The notes beneath the pieces are model-generated. The model did not search any database, was not told the DNA's origin, and saw only the letters and a program-made list of their open reading frames with translations. Below, in pieces: positions 36,422 through 47,237 of a stretch of 64,000 nucleotides of DNA. The stretch is from Fischerella sp. CENA71 (lineage in GTDB: Bacteria > Cyanobacteriota > Cyanobacteriia > Cyanobacteriales > Nostocaceae), in assembly GCA_024239075.1 (NCBI GenBank), contig JANBVI010000044.1, positions 1 to 64,000 of the forward strand. The letters run 5' to 3'. A program made the translations under genes and the position numbers. How positions within the stretch are numbered: the first letter of the stretch is position 1; the number at the start of each line of letters is the position of its first letter.

Positions 36422-37750
36422 TTAAAGAGGAAGTCGAACTGTAAATGTACTGCCCAACCCAGGTTGACTTTGAACATGAATACTGCCTTTGTGTGCTTGG
36501 ACGATCGCTTTTGCTATGGCTAATCCCAATCCCGAACCGCCAGAGGCGCGTGAGCGATCGCGATCAACTCGGTAAAAGCGATCAAAAATTCGCTGTTGAT
36601 GTTCGACAGCTATGCCAATTCCTGTATCTTGAACTTTGATGATGGCGTAAAGCTCACTATCTTCTAAAAAAACCGCAACTTTTCCATCACTAGGCGTTGC
36701 TTGAATTGCATTTACAATTAAGTTGGAAATTAAGCGATAAAGCTGTTCTTCATTTCCCATAACGTACAGTTTTTCTGAAGCTTGCACCTGCTTGTAAAGA
36801 TTTACATGACTCTCTATTGCCAAAAATGCTAGCTCCTCAATTAAGTCACTAATTAAATCATTCAAACAGCAAGGGTGATATTCTCCTGTGAGTTGTTTTT
36901 GGTCTATTCTCGTTAACAGTAATAAATCTCCCACCAATTGCGACAAGCGACGATTTTGACGTTTGAGAACATCTAAAATTCCACTATTTGATTTTGGTTC
37001 TTGCTGTAACTTTATAACCGCTTCAATAGTAGAATACATTGCTGCTAAAGGTGTGCGAAATTCGTGAGCAGCATCAGCAGTAAATTGTTGCATTTGTTGA
37101 TAGGAACGATATACAGGTTGCATTGCCCTTCCAGCCAACCACCAACTTGAAAAACCAACCAAAATCATTGAAATTGGCAACCCTAGCACTAAAGTTAACC
37201 TTAAATAAGCAAGATGTTGGTCTAAATCAGTGAGACTTCGCGCCACTTGTAGATAACCTGAAAGCTGGTTTTGAGTATCTAGGGGTAAAGTAATTTGGCG
37301 GTATCGAGTACCGGAGAAATCTGTTAGGGTTTGCAAATGCTGTGATGGTGGGGTAATCGGTAATTTATCAAATGGCATCCCTGCACTTGCAAACAGTTTT
37401 CCCGAACGATCCAATAAGCGTATATAGTAATTAACTGGGTTAGCCGCCTCTGTTATTGGTTGTTTAATAACTGCTGTTTTAGGCAAACACTTTGTTTGAG
37501 TCACACATATTTCTAAGGAAAGTTCTTTAGCAAGTTGCCTTCTGTGTTCGGGTTGCTGCCAAACAGGCTCAATACTGTTACGCAATGCGTTTGCTGCTGA
37601 TTCCAAAGCCTGGTCTATGGTTTCATGGTAGGCGTGGGCAACCACACTATAAACCCCCAGACTAGATAGCACTAAAATACCACCCATCACGAGGGTATAC
37701 CAAGCTGCTAGCCGTAACCGAGTCTGGTGGAAAATGGGATTACCTTCCAT
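36422..37750 (-). CDS. Membrane sensor histidine kinase of an OmpR-type two-component pair (442 aa)
   Basis: Membrane segments lie at residues about 13-35 and 183-207 and flank an extracytoplasmic sensor of about 150 residues. The HisKA motif FTADAAHEFRTPLAAMYS contains the phospho-His. The N box (NLIVNAIQATP), G1 box (DTGIGIA) and G2 box (GGSGLGLAIAKAI) complete the ATPase. The sensor region contains a Cys pair (EICVTQTKCLP) that could serve redox or metal sensing. It lies 29 nt downstream of the response regulator gene and forms an operon with it. The pair resembles cyanobacterial RppAB/NrsRS systems, but the specific signal cannot be read. Confidence 0.9.
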   Translation of the reverse strand: MEGNPIFHQTRLRLAAWYTLVMGGILVLSSLGVYSVVAHAYHETIDQALESAANALRNSIEPVWQQPEHRRQLAKELSLEICVTQTKCLPKTAVIKQPITEAANPVNYYIRLLDRSGKLFASAGMPFDKLPITPPSQHLQTLTDFSGTRYRQITLPLDTQNQLSGYLQVARSLTDLDQHLAYLRLTLVLGLPISMILVGFSSWWLAGRAMQPVYRSYQQMQQFTADAAHEFRTPLAAMYSTIEAVIKLQQEPKSNSGILDVLKRQNRRLSQLVGDLLLLTRIDQKQLTGEYHPCCLNDLISDLIEELAFLAIESHVNLYKQVQASEKLYVMGNEEQLYRLISNLIVNAIQATPSDGKVAVFLEDSELYAIIKVQDTGIGIAVEHQQRIFDRFYRVDRDRSRASGGSGLGLAIAKAIVQAHKGSIHVQSQPGLGSTFTVRLPL

Positions 37751-37779
37751 ATTTCTGGAACCTTACTCAAAGTGTCGCT

Positions 37780-38517
37780 TCAAGAACCGCAAAAATCAGC
37801 AGCATGAATGTTTAAGCGATAGCCCACACCATAAATAGTTTCAATCAAAGATTCGCTGTCTTCTTCTCCCAATTTGCGTCTCAATAAACGAATTTGTGCT
37901 GCTACTACATTGCTAACTGGTTCTGCACCAATTTCCCAAAGCTGATTAATAATCTGGTCGCGGTTGATAATTTGGTTAGGATGCCTCATGAAATATTCCA
38001 ATAATTGAAATTCCTTAGCAGTTAGTGAAAATACTTGCTTTTCACCATGAGCATACTGACGAGTAAGTTGATGAGTGCTGTAATTGAGCGTCAGGCAACC
38101 TACTTGTAAGCGTCGGGGTTTGACTTGAGGTGTCAGCGTTGCTCCTACGTAAGAGGATCGCCGATGTAATGCCCGCAATCTTGCTAGCAGTTCTGCCATA
38201 TCAAATGGTTTAACCAAATAGTCATCTGCACCGCTATCTAAACCAATAATCTTTTCTTCCATCCGGTCTTTTGCAGTTAGCATCAACACAGGTAGAGTTA
38301 GATGGCGATCGCGTAACCATTTACACAACTCCACGCCTGAAGCTCCTGGTAGCATCCAATCAAAAATCGCCAGCGTGTATTCAGTCCAGCCAGTTTCTAA
38401 ATATTCCCATGCCTGAGTACCATCTAAAAACCAGTCAACCACATACGCCTCATGACTCAGAACTTGTTTAATTGCTGCACCTAAATCTGCTTCATCCTCA
38501 ACTAATATCAGCCGCAT
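37780..38517 (-). CDS. OmpR/PhoB-family response regulator (RppA/NrsR-like, 245 aa)
   Basis: A receiver domain (residues 1-120: LILVEDEADLG, phospho-Asp in AIFDWMLPG, Lys in YLVKPFD) is followed by a winged-helix DNA-binding domain (LTAKEFQLLEYFMRHPNQIINRDQI, IRLLRRKLG, IETIYGVGYRL). I placed the start at ATG 38517, which gives the normal N-terminus MRLILVEDE; an upstream ATG at 38628 adds 37 residues that do not belong to the family. It is co-transcribed with the kinase downstream. A candidate binding site, a TTCAT direct repeat with 11-bp phase (38884 and 38895), lies about 370 bp upstream. Confidence 0.92.
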   Translation of the reverse strand: MRLILVEDEADLGAAIKQVLSHEAYVVDWFLDGTQAWEYLETGWTEYTLAIFDWMLPGASGVELCKWLRDRHLTLPVLMLTAKDRMEEKIIGLDSGADDYLVKPFDMAELLARLRALHRRSSYVGATLTPQVKPRRLQVGCLTLNYSTHQLTRQYAHGEKQVFSLTAKEFQLLEYFMRHPNQIINRDQIINQLWEIGAEPVSNVVAAQIRLLRRKLGEEDSESLIETIYGVGYRLNIHAADFCGS

Positions 38518-39169
38518 AGTCAACAGTTGCTTATCACTACTAAAAGCTTTTGATTGAATGTCACTAAGATAACGGGAAAGGGAAAGGAAAAAAATTGTTC
38601 GTTCTGCTAGATGATCGCCAACGCACAAAGCATTTGCAATGATTGTCAGGCTTGGGTTAACTCCAGAATTTGAGAGAGAGAACCAACTTTAGCAACGCGA
38701 TCGTGAGTTCTTCAGCTTTCACTCAACGGTAATTTTCTCAACAAGAGGTTGAGTTGGTTGTTGGCTTGATAGTGCCGAATAGCTCTTACGATAGATTCCT
38801 TAGCTTAGGCTAAAACCTCAGACTTAGTAATGACGACTATCTAATGGCTTAGTATTTATTTCTACCCAAGGAAGTACTCTTATTTCATCTTAATTTCATT
38901 TTTGTTAGGCTCTAATTAAGTTAGGTATACTTTGCATTTGCAAGTTAATAGTCAATTCATCTGCTAACGATCGCTGGCTTTAAGCACATTGCTAATCTTA
39001 CTGACGAGCGACGATGGATTCTCCAGTTTCTTGGCGCGCCTTGCAGAAAATATTATCTCTTAACCTGATAGACTATAATATAAAAGCCTTGTGTAGTCAG
39101 ACTCATACCTCATTTCTGGAGATGTCTATTAGGCTTAATAGCCTTGCGAGTGACCGAATTATATGAGAA
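38518..39169. promoter_or_regulatory. Intergenic region between the regulator gene and the porin
   Basis: About 650 bases without a gene. They contain TTCAT...TTCAT (38884-38899), an 11-bp-phased direct repeat of the type OmpR-family regulators bind, and a small hairpin, AGGCT-TAAT-AGCCT (39131-39144), just after the porin stop. Otherwise I see nothing notable. Confidence 0.35.
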
Positions 39170-40774
39170 TTAAAAATCAAAGGTTGTGCGAATTAAACCA
39201 ACATATTGCGTATCGTTATTATTGTTATTTTCTGGGTTAAGAATCACCCAAAAACCGGGAGTCACTGATATATTGTTGTTGAGTCGCCAGCGATAAAATG
39301 CCTCAATGTGGTAAGCGTTATCGCTCTCTTTACGGATATCACTGCTGGAGATATGTGGTGGCACACCAATAAGAATTCCCGGTAGATTGCCTTTACCGCC
39401 AACATCCGGGAAAGACGCACCAATTGCTCCAAACCAAGCATTGGCATGATCACCATCGTTGACAGAAACTGAATCTGTTCCACCCCTGCCATTGGAAATC
39501 GCACTGACACCAGAACTCTCAGCATTTGCCCAGATATATCCGCCCCAAGCATGGATCTGAAAGTTTGGTGAAAAGCGGTAATATCCTTGCGTGCCTACTA
39601 TGTTGCTAGAAGTGGCAATGTTATCTCCAAAAGGAGAAATAGCCAAGTTACTACCCGCTCCCCCAGTGAGATTGACTCTACCACCAGGTTCATAGCCGCG
39701 GGAATAAGCAACGCCTACAGCCCCTTGCTTACCGTAATACACCAAGTGGGCTAAGGCATTGTAGCCGCCATCAAATAAGCCGTTGCTTGAAGATGGGAAA
39801 TTGGGGTTATCTGCCAAATAGCCCAGAGTCAGCATCAGATCGTCACTGAGCTTCCAGTTCACCGCTGCACCGCCACCGCCCCGCCGGAACAGAGGACTGT
39901 ATGATCCAAATAGTGAAGGAACTCCATTGCCGTCATCAGCTATAGTGGCGGGAGTGACGGTGTCTGTGATATCAGTATAGCCAATACCTGTAGGCCCAAC
40001 TATAAAAGCAAGGGAATCACTGACCGGAAAGTAGTAACGAATGTGGGGAATACTGAGGTTATTATTGCTATCGGTATCAAAATTTAACCGTGTCATTCCA
40101 GTTCCCGTCACCGATGCAATTTGACTGTTACCATTGGAATCCAAGAAATTACCGAACTCTAGACGGACTCGCAATAAATCTTTGCCTGTAAAGCTGCTCT
40201 CCAAATTCAGACGACCTCGATCTGCAAAGTAGGTTTGGGAGCGATCGCGATCATCACCCACACTATTACCAAAAGAATCACTTACGGCAGTAATTATTTG
40301 AGCATTCAGCTTGGTAGTTGTGGAAAACTGCTGCGCCTCTATTGTAGTTGTACGCGCCTCCAGCACATCTACCCGCCCGGGTAAAGTAGCCAGTTCTGTA
40401 ACAAACTCTGTTTGTAACTTTTGTAACACTGCTAGGTCTTCTTGGTTAACTAGCTCACTAGTACCTGTTGCAATTAACTCACTAATTCGATTCATACAGG
40501 CATTTAAACCAGCCGCAAACTCATAACGACTCAAAGCACGGTTGCCACGATAAGTTGCATCAGGATAACCCGCAATACAACCATAGCGTTCGACCAGAGT
40601 TTGTAGTGATTGAAAAGCCCAATCTGTTGGTTTGACATCAGAAAGCTGAGAAACAGAAGTAACCTGTCCCTGCAAGCTGTTATTAGTATCCGCTGCAATA
40701 GAATTTTCTTTTAAAAATGTTGCCCAGACTAATGAATATACTAATAATAAAAAAGCAATATTTTTTACCCACAT
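39170..40774 (-). CDS. oprB: SLH-domain carbohydrate-selective porin (OprB family, 534 aa)
   Basis: A signal-peptide-like N-terminus (residues 1-28) is followed by an SLH domain (residues about 42-100: VKPTDWAFQSLQTLVERYG, YPDATYRGNRALSRYEFA). A short coiled coil (100-150) leads into an OprB-type beta-barrel ending in an aromatic C-terminus (IRTTFDF). This is the standard cyanobacterial outer-membrane porin architecture. It lies downstream of glcP and the ABC sugar transporter genes on the same strand, separated by 274 nt with palindromic repeats. It probably gives sugars passage across the outer membrane; the sugar link rests on gene order, which resembles the Nostoc punctiforme sugar-uptake cluster. 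Confidence 0.85.
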   Translation of the reverse strand: MWVKNIAFLLLVYSLVWATFLKENSIAADTNNSLQGQVTSVSQLSDVKPTDWAFQSLQTLVERYGCIAGYPDATYRGNRALSRYEFAAGLNACMNRISELIATGTSELVNQEDLAVLQKLQTEFVTELATLPGRVDVLEARTTTIEAQQFSTTTKLNAQIITAVSDSFGNSVGDDRDRSQTYFADRGRLNLESSFTGKDLLRVRLEFGNFLDSNGNSQIASVTGTGMTRLNFDTDSNNNLSIPHIRYYFPVSDSLAFIVGPTGIGYTDITDTVTPATIADDGNGVPSLFGSYSPLFRRGGGGAAVNWKLSDDLMLTLGYLADNPNFPSSSNGLFDGGYNALAHLVYYGKQGAVGVAYSRGYEPGGRVNLTGGAGSNLAISPFGDNIATSSNIVGTQGYYRFSPNFQIHAWGGYIWANAESSGVSAISNGRGGTDSVSVNDGDHANAWFGAIGASFPDVGGKGNLPGILIGVPPHISSSDIRKESDNAYHIEAFYRWRLNNNISVTPGFWVILNPENNNNNDTQYVGLIRTTFDF

Positions 40775-41048
40775 CTATCAAATCCTCCTACACACTTACA
40801 CCCTTTTCTCTAAAAACAAAAACCTTAACTAAATCAGAAATCTGGAAAATGAAAAATTATTGGTGTCTTTGTGTCTACCGTTCCGGTAGACACAAAGACG
40901 CGGAGCGGCTTCCGTAGGTAGTGGCTTCTGTTCCCACCAAAGGGTTCCCGTAGGGTAAGTAGCCGCTAGCGCGTCTATGTAGTAAAAAAGAATTTTTTAA
41001 ACACCAAGGTACTAAGACACAAAGAGCTGATTAATTTTCCCCATATAC
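40775..41048. repeat. Cluster of dispersed palindromic repeats between glcP and oprB
   Basis: A perfect inverted repeat of 16 bp with a 3-nt loop lies at 40865-40899 (arms GTCTTTGTGTCTACCG). Right after it, 40900-40980 contains further pieces of the same Nostoc repeat family (AGCGGCTTCC, GGGTTCCCGTAGGGTA, GCGCGTCTATG). The hairpin may end transcription of the sugar operon after glcP. Related pieces occur at 46300-46351 and inside apnC at about 8640-8700. Confidence 0.75.
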
Positions 41049-42443
41049 TTACATGTTTTCTAATTCCATGCCTTTGGTTTCTCTGATAAAAAAGAGAACG
41101 AAAAATAACGAGGTAGCTGCCGCAATTGTATAGATACCGTAAGCAGTACCTAGCCCGAAATATTGCAGAATGGGAGGGAATGTTGTGGAAACGATGAAAT
41201 TTGCCACCCATTGCATCGCAGCAGCAATGGAAAGTGCAGCAGCACGAATTCTGTTATTAAACATTTCTCCTAACAGTACCCAGACTACTGGTCCCCAAGA
41301 GAATCCAAAGCAAAATACATAGAGGTTGGCTGCAATCAGAGCAATAATACCTGCATTGCCACTGAGAGTAGGATTGCCAGCAGCATCAAGTTGAGCATGT
41401 CCAAAAATAAAAGCCATTGTCCCTAATGTCAGAGTCATGCCGATTGATCCTAGAATCAGCAGAGGCTTGCGACCAAATTTATCGACAAAGGCGATCGCAA
41501 TCAGCGTAGTAATAATATTTACAGCTCCTGTGATCACTGTGATAGTTAGAGAATTTTTTTCTGAAAAACCGACTGCTCGCCACAAAACGCTGCTGTAGTA
41601 GAAGATAACATTAATACCAACAAATTGCTGTAAAACAGATAAGCCGATTCCGATCCAAACAATAGGGAGCAATCCGCCATTTCTGCCCAGCAGATCAGAA
41701 AATTGAGGCTGGCGCTCTGTAAGCACTGTTTGCCGAATTTCTTCAATTTTTGCCAGCACATTACCGCCCAAAATCTTGTTCAAAACGTTAACGGCTTCTG
41801 GTTCCCGTCCTTTGGCAACTAAGTAACGGGGAGATTCGGGAATTGTTAAAGCTGCCATTCCGTAGAATATGGCTGGAGGAGCGGCTGTCCAAAACATCCA
41901 GCGCCAAGCGGCTATGCCAAATAAAAATGGTGATTCTGCTGAACCTGCTGATACAGCGATAAAGTAGTCGGAGAGCAGGGCAATGAAAATTCCTACTACA
42001 ATTGCTAGTTGTTGCAGAGATCCTAATCTTCCGCGCAATTGAGAGGGTGAACATTCTGCAATATAAGCGGGTGCAATTACACTAGCAGTGCCAACTGCAA
42101 TTCCACCCAATAATCGCCAAAAGATAAAATCCCAAATGGTGAAAGCTATCCCAGAACCGATGGCACTGAGAGTAAACAACCCGGAAGCAACTATCATTGC
42201 CTTGACTCGACCATAACGATCTGCAATCTGTCCAGCAAAGAAGGCTCCGACAGCAGATCCCAGTAACGCTAGAGACACTGCAAAACCAGTTAACCAGCTA
42301 CTGGCGTTAAAAGCTTTGGAGAGAGCTACAACCGCACCGTTGATGACTGCTGTGTCAAAACCGAACAAAAAACCACCGAGGGCAGCAGCACCAGCAATCA
42401 AGATGACATAATATGTATTGGCTTTACGACGAGTAGTAGACAT
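41049..42443 (-). CDS. glcP: MFS sugar permease (GlcP-like, 464 aa)
   Basis: Twelve-segment sugar porter family member: GFLFGFDTAVINGAV in helix 1, ADRYGRVKAM (the RxGRK/R loop), PESPRYLVAKGREPEA before the central loop, QQFVGINVIFYYSS in helix 7 and DKFGRKPLL. I start it at ATG 42443; the longer reading from 42521 adds residues encoded by repeat DNA and by the end of frtC. It is 46 nt downstream of frtC, across a CCCCCGTGTCC-type repeat. Glucose is the likely substrate by comparison with the N. punctiforme permease needed for plant symbiosis; this is inferred from family and gene order. Confidence 0.85.
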   Translation of the reverse strand: MSTTRRKANTYYVILIAGAAALGGFLFGFDTAVINGAVVALSKAFNASSWLTGFAVSLALLGSAVGAFFAGQIADRYGRVKAMIVASGLFTLSAIGSGIAFTIWDFIFWRLLGGIAVGTASVIAPAYIAECSPSQLRGRLGSLQQLAIVVGIFIALLSDYFIAVSAGSAESPFLFGIAAWRWMFWTAAPPAIFYGMAALTIPESPRYLVAKGREPEAVNVLNKILGGNVLAKIEEIRQTVLTERQPQFSDLLGRNGGLLPIVWIGIGLSVLQQFVGINVIFYYSSVLWRAVGFSEKNSLTITVITGAVNIITTLIAIAFVDKFGRKPLLILGSIGMTLTLGTMAFIFGHAQLDAAGNPTLSGNAGIIALIAANLYVFCFGFSWGPVVWVLLGEMFNNRIRAAALSIAAAMQWVANFIVSTTFPPILQYFGLGTAYGIYTIAAATSLFFVLFFIRETKGMELENM

Positions 42444-42489
42444 GGGGGATACGGGGGACACGGGGACACAGAGGACAAGGGAGAATTTT

Positions 42490-43488
42490 TTAGCGTCTAG
42501 AACGTCTGCGGAGGCGATCAATCATTACTGCCACAATAATTACCAGACCCTTGACGACTAGTTGCCAAAAGTAAGACATGTTCAACAGGGTCAAACCATT
42601 GTTGAGAACAGCAATGATTAATGCACCGAGAAGTGTGCCGCCAATAGTACCAATACCGCCTGTAAAGCTGGTTCCACCAAGAATGACAGCGGCGATCGCA
42701 TCTAATTCGTAGCCTTGACCTAACATCCCAGTAGCACTATAAAGACGACTGGAACTCATTACTCCTGCCAAACCTGCTAGTAATCCACTCACGCCATAGA
42801 CAAATAGCAAGACGCGATCGACTTTGATACCAGTTAATCGTGCTGCTCGTTCGTTACCACCGACAGCGTATATTTGTACACCCAAAACAGTTTGGCGCAG
42901 GACAAACCAACTCACTGCTACAGTCAATAAGGCAATGATTACTAACCAAGGAAGGGGACCCACATAGTTATTACCGATCCAAGCATAATTAATGTTACGG
43001 TTAATAACTGTTGTGCCATTGGCAACTAAAAACGCCACACCCCGCAAGGCGGTTAGTGAACCCAAGGTGACAATAAAAGGTGGCACATCTAAAAAGGTGA
43101 TCAAAGCGCCGTTGACTAAACCCAAAAGTAATCCTGTCAACAAACCAGCTGGTACTGCAAACCAACCTAAAGCTGGAAGTAGGGATACTAAGACCGCAAC
43201 TACAGCCGAAACAGCCAAGATTGATCCAACTGAAAGGTCAATACCGCCGGTGAGAATTACAAAGGTCATCCCGGTTGCTAGCACAATATTGATTGATGCC
43301 TGACGTAATATATTGACGGCGTTACCTAATGTGAGAAAGTTCGGACTTAAAAAGGCAAATAAGATGCAGATTAGTACCAGAATTGGCAAAATACCTGCAA
43401 CTTGCAAGAGATTGTTGATTGATTGACGCTGGCGTGACTTGGGATGATCACCTGGTCGATTGTTGACAGGTCTTAAGGTTTGACTCAT
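42490..43488 (-). CDS. frtC: Sugar ABC transporter permease (RbsC/FrtC-like, 332 aa)
   Basis: RbsC-family inner-membrane permease with 8-10 hydrophobic segments and the motifs [13 protein letters not shown] and [24 protein letters not shown], the latter next to the ATPase-contact region. It overlaps frtB by 4 nt (ATGA) and should form the membrane channel with FrtB and FrtA. The frt name follows the fructose transporter operon frtRABC described in Nostoc and Anabaena, which has the same gene order and a divergent LacI-type regulator. The sugar specificity is inferred. Confidence 0.85.
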   Translation of the reverse strand: MSQTLRPVNNRPGDHPKSRQRQSINNLLQVAGILPILVLICILFAFLSPNFLTLGNAVNILRQASINIVLATGMTFVILTGGIDLSVGSILAVSAVVAVLVSLLPALGWFAVPAGLLTGLLLGLVNGALITFLDVPPFIVTLGSLTALRGVAFLVANGTTVINRNINYAWIGNNYVGPLPWLVIIALLTVAVSWFVLRQTVLGVQIYAVGGNERAARLTGIKVDRVLLFVYGVSGLLAGLAGVMSSSRLYSATGMLGQGYELDAIAAVILGGTSFTGGIGTIGGTLLGALIIAVLNNGLTLLNMSYFWQLVVKGLVIIVAVMIDRLRRRSRR

Positions 43489-45038
43489 GATGCTAGTACC
43501 TCCACGGCTCCAGTTGCATAGTGCATAATGTTTTCTTGGGTAATCTCTTTACCAGGGCTGTCGTCCAGTTCACCCACCAGTTGTCCTTCTCGCATGACTA
43601 AGACGCGATCGCTCATGCCGACAACTTCTGGTAATTCACTGGAAACCATGAGAATTGCCACTCCTTGGGCTGCTAATTCGCTAATAATTCGGTAAATTTC
43701 ACTTTTGGCACCGATATCTACGCCGCGTGTTGGCTCATCGAGCATTAATACTCTGGGTTTAATGGCTAGCCAACGTGCTAGCAGCAGTTTTTGCTGATTA
43801 CCACCGGAAAGATCCACTGCTCTAATTTCCAAATTGGCCAGTCGGATATTAAAGTTTGTCACTGCTTCCATTGCTAACTGATTAACTGCACCCCAGTTAA
43901 CGATCCCAGCTTTGGCATCTTGCTTGAGTCTATTAAGACCAATATTCTTACGAGAACTCATTTCCAGAAATAAACCCTGGTCTTTGCGGTCTTCTGGGAC
44001 GTAACCAATCCCAGCAGCGATCGCATCACTGGGCGAATTAATCTCTAGTTTTTGACCATTCAGAAAGACTTCACCACTGACCTTGCGATCAGCACCAAAA
44101 ATCAGTCGGGATACCTCTGTGCGTCCTGCACCAACCAGCCCCGCTAGTCCAAGAATTTCTCCTGCATGAAGTTGAAAACTAGCTGGTTGAACCTTGCGTC
44201 CGTCACTCATATTTCTGACTTCTAGCACCACTGGGCCAGGATTTGTTTGTCGTTGATGTTCGTAAAAGTCTTGCATTGAGCGACCGACCATCATCTGTAC
44301 TAATCGGTGCGGAGAAATTTCATCACGAGTGAGACTACCGATATATTGACCATCGCGCAGCACGCTAATTCGGTCAGCCAGGGCGTATATTTCTTCCATG
44401 CGATGGCTGATGTAAATAATAGCAATGCCATCATTGCGGAGTTTACGAATTACCTCAAACAAACGCTCAGTCTCGCGGTCAGACAGTGCTGCTGTTGGCT
44501 CATCCATGACTAAAATCCGGCTTTTGTCCTTCAGCGCCCGCGCAATTTCTACTTGTTGCTGTTCAGCGATCGCTAAAGTGCCAACGATATCATTTGGTGC
44601 AAAACTAGCCCCCAAGCTTTCTAGCACTTGCTTGGCTTCGAGTTCCATAGCTTTGCGGTCTAAAAACTGACCTCGCTGCAACTCGCTACCCATAAACATA
44701 TTTTCGGTTACGGTTAAGTTGGGTGCGACATTCAGTTCTTGATAGATGAGATTAATACCCGCCTGACGTGCTGTACCCGGATCGGTAATTTTTACAGGCT
44801 GACCATTGATGCGAATCTCGCCTTCATCCGCAATGTAAGCCCCAGCGAGAATCTTCATTAATGTGCTTTTACCTGCCCCATTCTCACCCATGAGGGCGTG
44901 AACTTCTCCGGGGTAAATTGTGAGATTGACATTTTGTAGAGCTGGAACGCCATGAAATCGTTTTGTAATCCCTCGCATTTCTAATACAGGGATGACAGTT
45001 GATGCATGAGCAAAATCTGTTTCAGTATTTGTGGTCAT
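43485..45038 (-). CDS. frtB: Sugar ABC transporter ATPase with duplicated nucleotide-binding domains (RbsA/FrtB-like, 517 aa)
   Basis: Two ABC domains. The first has Walker [10 protein letters not shown], signature [15 protein letters not shown] and Walker [12 protein letters not shown]. The second has a degenerate Walker A region (GLVGAGRTE), signature [16 protein letters not shown] and [12 protein letters not shown]. This is the usual RbsA/MglA arrangement. The start at ATG 45038 (TTNTETDF...) gives the family length; the longer frame from 45224 would translate a GGGGATC-type repeat region and was rejected. It lies between frtA and frtC in the operon. Confidence 0.88.
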   Translation of the reverse strand: MTTNTETDFAHASTVIPVLEMRGITKRFHGVPALQNVNLTIYPGEVHALMGENGAGKSTLMKILAGAYIADEGEIRINGQPVKITDPGTARQAGINLIYQELNVAPNLTVTENMFMGSELQRGQFLDRKAMELEAKQVLESLGASFAPNDIVGTLAIAEQQQVEIARALKDKSRILVMDEPTAALSDRETERLFEVIRKLRNDGIAIIYISHRMEEIYALADRISVLRDGQYIGSLTRDEISPHRLVQMMVGRSMQDFYEHQRQTNPGPVVLEVRNMSDGRKVQPASFQLHAGEILGLAGLVGAGRTEVSRLIFGADRKVSGEVFLNGQKLEINSPSDAIAAGIGYVPEDRKDQGLFLEMSSRKNIGLNRLKQDAKAGIVNWGAVNQLAMEAVTNFNIRLANLEIRAVDLSGGNQQKLLLARWLAIKPRVLMLDEPTRGVDIGAKSEIYRIISELAAQGVAILMVSSELPEVVGMSDRVLVMREGQLVGELDDSPGKEITQENIMHYATGAVEVLAS

Positions 45039-45217
45039 TAGGCGAATCCTGTTAAAGAATCGGGAATCGGGGATCGGGGATTGAGGATCGGGAAGGGAGA
45101 GAGGGGAGACAAGGGAGAGAAGGGAGACAAAGGAGATAGGAGAGAAAATTCTTCCGTGTCCTCCATGTCCCCCATATCCTCCGTGTCCTCGATCCCTGAT
45201 CCCTGATCCCCGATCCC
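45039..45217. repeat. Short-tandem-repeat spacer with inverted arms between frtA and frtB
   Basis: About 180 bp with GGGATCGGGGATT-type tandem repeats on the left (about 45055-45095), a purine-rich GGGAGACAAGGGAGA block, TCCATGTCCCCC repeats, and complementary GATCCCTGATCCC repeats on the right (45190-45217). The two outer blocks can pair over about 30 nt, so the frt transcript carries a large hairpin between the binding-protein and ATPase cistrons. Confidence 0.7.
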
Positions 45218-46237
45218 TTACCAACCTGTGTATGTGCTTACGTTGTTTTTTGTAATCAGCTTCACGGGAATCAAAATGTTAGCTGACTCAGGTTTTTTGC
45301 CATGTAAAATATCATTGCCAACCTGAACTGCTTTTTGAGTCATACCTCTGGGGTTTTGAGTAGCTGTCGCAGCGTATAAACTATCTTTGGAAGCGATCGC
45401 TTCGATTGCTTCTGGTGCGCCGTCAACTCCAACTATGAAAAAGTCTTTGCGTTTTGCTTGGCTGGCGGCGAGGTCTACTCCTACACCACTCGGATCGTTG
45501 ATCGCAAACACAGCATCTATTTTGGGAAAAGTCGTCAGTAGATCACTCATGACTCTGAGTCCTCCATCCCGACTTCCTTCTGCGTTCTGATCTTTAGAGA
45601 GGATTTTGATATCAGGATATTTAGATAACACTTTCAAGCAGCCATCCACTCGCTGAATGACTGAAGTTACTGGAGGCCCGTTAACAATTACCATACTGCC
45701 TTTGCCTTTGAGGCGATCGGCAATATATTGACAACTAACTTCTCCGGCTTGTAAATTATTGGTGGTGACGGTAGCATCTACGTCTGCCTCTACAGCTGTG
45801 TCTACTGCAATCACGACTTTACCTGCTTGCCTTGCTTTGTCTACAGCTGGTCTAATTCCTTTACTGTCAGCAGCATTCAGGATAATGACATCAGTATTAG
45901 CAGCAACGAAATTTTCAATTTGATTAAATTGCTGGTTGAGGTCATAGCCACTAGAAACTACAGTTACTCTGACATCATTACCACCGATTTTCTTCGCTTC
46001 TTTCTCGGCTCCCTGCGCCATGACGACGAAGAAAGGATTACTTAGATCGCCAACGGTGACACCAACTGATTGTAATTTCACATTGCCATCTTTGCTTTGT
46101 GTACTTGTGTAGGTGGCGGTGTTGGTTTCAGTGTTAGTAGCAGTGTTGCTATTGGGAGAAGTATTTGTGCAGCTGACAAAGGCACCACTGATAATACTTA
46201 ATATGCCAGCTGCGATCGCAATTTTTTTCACATTCAC
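45218..46237 (-). CDS. frtA: Periplasmic sugar-binding lipoprotein (RbsB/FrtA-like, 339 aa)
   Basis: RbsB-type substrate-binding protein. It has an N-terminal lipoprotein signal with lipobox FVSC near residue 23, then a Thr/Asn-rich tether, and then [23 protein letters not shown], the [13 protein letters not shown] region and [19 protein letters not shown]-like segments of the family. The second lobe includes [16 protein letters not shown]. It is the first gene of the frtABC-glcP group. It delivers the sugar to FrtBC at the inner membrane. Fructose or another pentose/hexose is inferred from operon resemblance, not from binding residues. Confidence 0.87.
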   Translation of the reverse strand: MNVKKIAIAAGILSIISGAFVSCTNTSPNSNTATNTETNTATYTSTQSKDGNVKLQSVGVTVGDLSNPFFVVMAQGAEKEAKKIGGNDVRVTVVSSGYDLNQQFNQIENFVAANTDVIILNAADSKGIRPAVDKARQAGKVVIAVDTAVEADVDATVTTNNLQAGEVSCQYIADRLKGKGSMVIVNGPPVTSVIQRVDGCLKVLSKYPDIKILSKDQNAEGSRDGGLRVMSDLLTTFPKIDAVFAINDPSGVGVDLAASQAKRKDFFIVGVDGAPEAIEAIASKDSLYAATATQNPRGMTQKAVQVGNDILHGKKPESANILIPVKLITKNNVSTYTGW

Positions 46238-46299
46238 CTATATCCAAATAATGCGTTTAAATTTGAGAAAAATCATCTGATTTTAGATTACTCTTCCTT

Positions 46300-46351
46300 G
46301 AAGCCGCCCATAGACGCCTTGCGGCTTCCCGTTAGGGTAGGGCGTCTATGG
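46300..46351. repeat. Interlocked palindromic repeat upstream of frtA
   Basis: Arms GAAGCCGC (46300-46307) and GCGGCTTC (46321-46328) interleave with CCATAGACGCC (about 46308-46318) and GGCGTCTATGG (46341-46351). Only one hairpin can form at a time unless a pseudoknot forms. It lies in the frtA 5' region. Confidence 0.7.
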
Positions 46352-47237
46352 AATTTGGATTGGTTACACTTATGAAATATGAGAGCTTGTACCGTCAAAT
46401 TATTATCGGGATTTAGATTTAAATTTGATATTCAATTTTTATGCTTGAAATTTAAAGGGTGAGTAATGCACTACATCCATGCATCACATTGTTTTTTTAT
46501 TAAGCTCGATTTCTCAGTGCATTTTTATTAAAAATTTTATTTGATTATTTTATTAATATTTTATCTTGCACCTCCTCAATAAGAATATCTTGAGTCAAAA
46601 GACTTAAATCAAACAAACAAGACTGTTGCATTTTAATAAAGTCAAAGTCTTGATTTTAAAAATAATTAGACCACAAGTAACTTTGAGCTTGGATCTAAAT
46701 TTTACAAATTCAACAGTTCAAAATTAAACTACGTTCACAAATTTTAACGGCATACTAGAACAATATTTGTTCTTTTGGGTTTATGATGTTAATAGGTGGG
46801 TTGTTGTATTTTTTTATTATTAATCCAAGCACTAAACCAAAATATCAATAAGGCAGTGGAAATAAACCTAACCATGTTATGAAAAGTAAACAAGCCTTAA
46901 ACCTTCAGTACAGAAGTGAGGAACATAGCGTCTCTGTGTCTCTACATTTTAGTAGTAAATTTGGTCAAAGTTGCCAGTTCTAGGAGTCTGACTTAATCTT
47001 TGTATTTGTTATTTTATAGAGTTTGAAATTGCAATATTTTAGGTAAACATTTAGTCAGTCTATCTTGATAGTAGAGATTAAGTTTTTGCCCATCAGGATG
47101 ACTAGACTTTTGTGAATAAAAATTAGAATGTAAAGTTTGAAAATTCTACCTATTAGAAGATTGATTTTTTGTGTTTGTTGATCAATTTTTTTATAAGCTT
47201 TTTTACTCTTCCATGTTGATTTGTGAAATAGTCATTT

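Noticed and set aside
42444-42521. N-terminal extension of the MFS permease
   Set aside because: It translates a CCCCCGTGTCC repeat and the end of frtC; the family start is at 42443.
45039-45224. N-terminal extension of FrtB
   Set aside because: It encodes Gly/His/Arg-rich repeat translation not found in RbsA-type ATPases; the start at 45038 is family-like.
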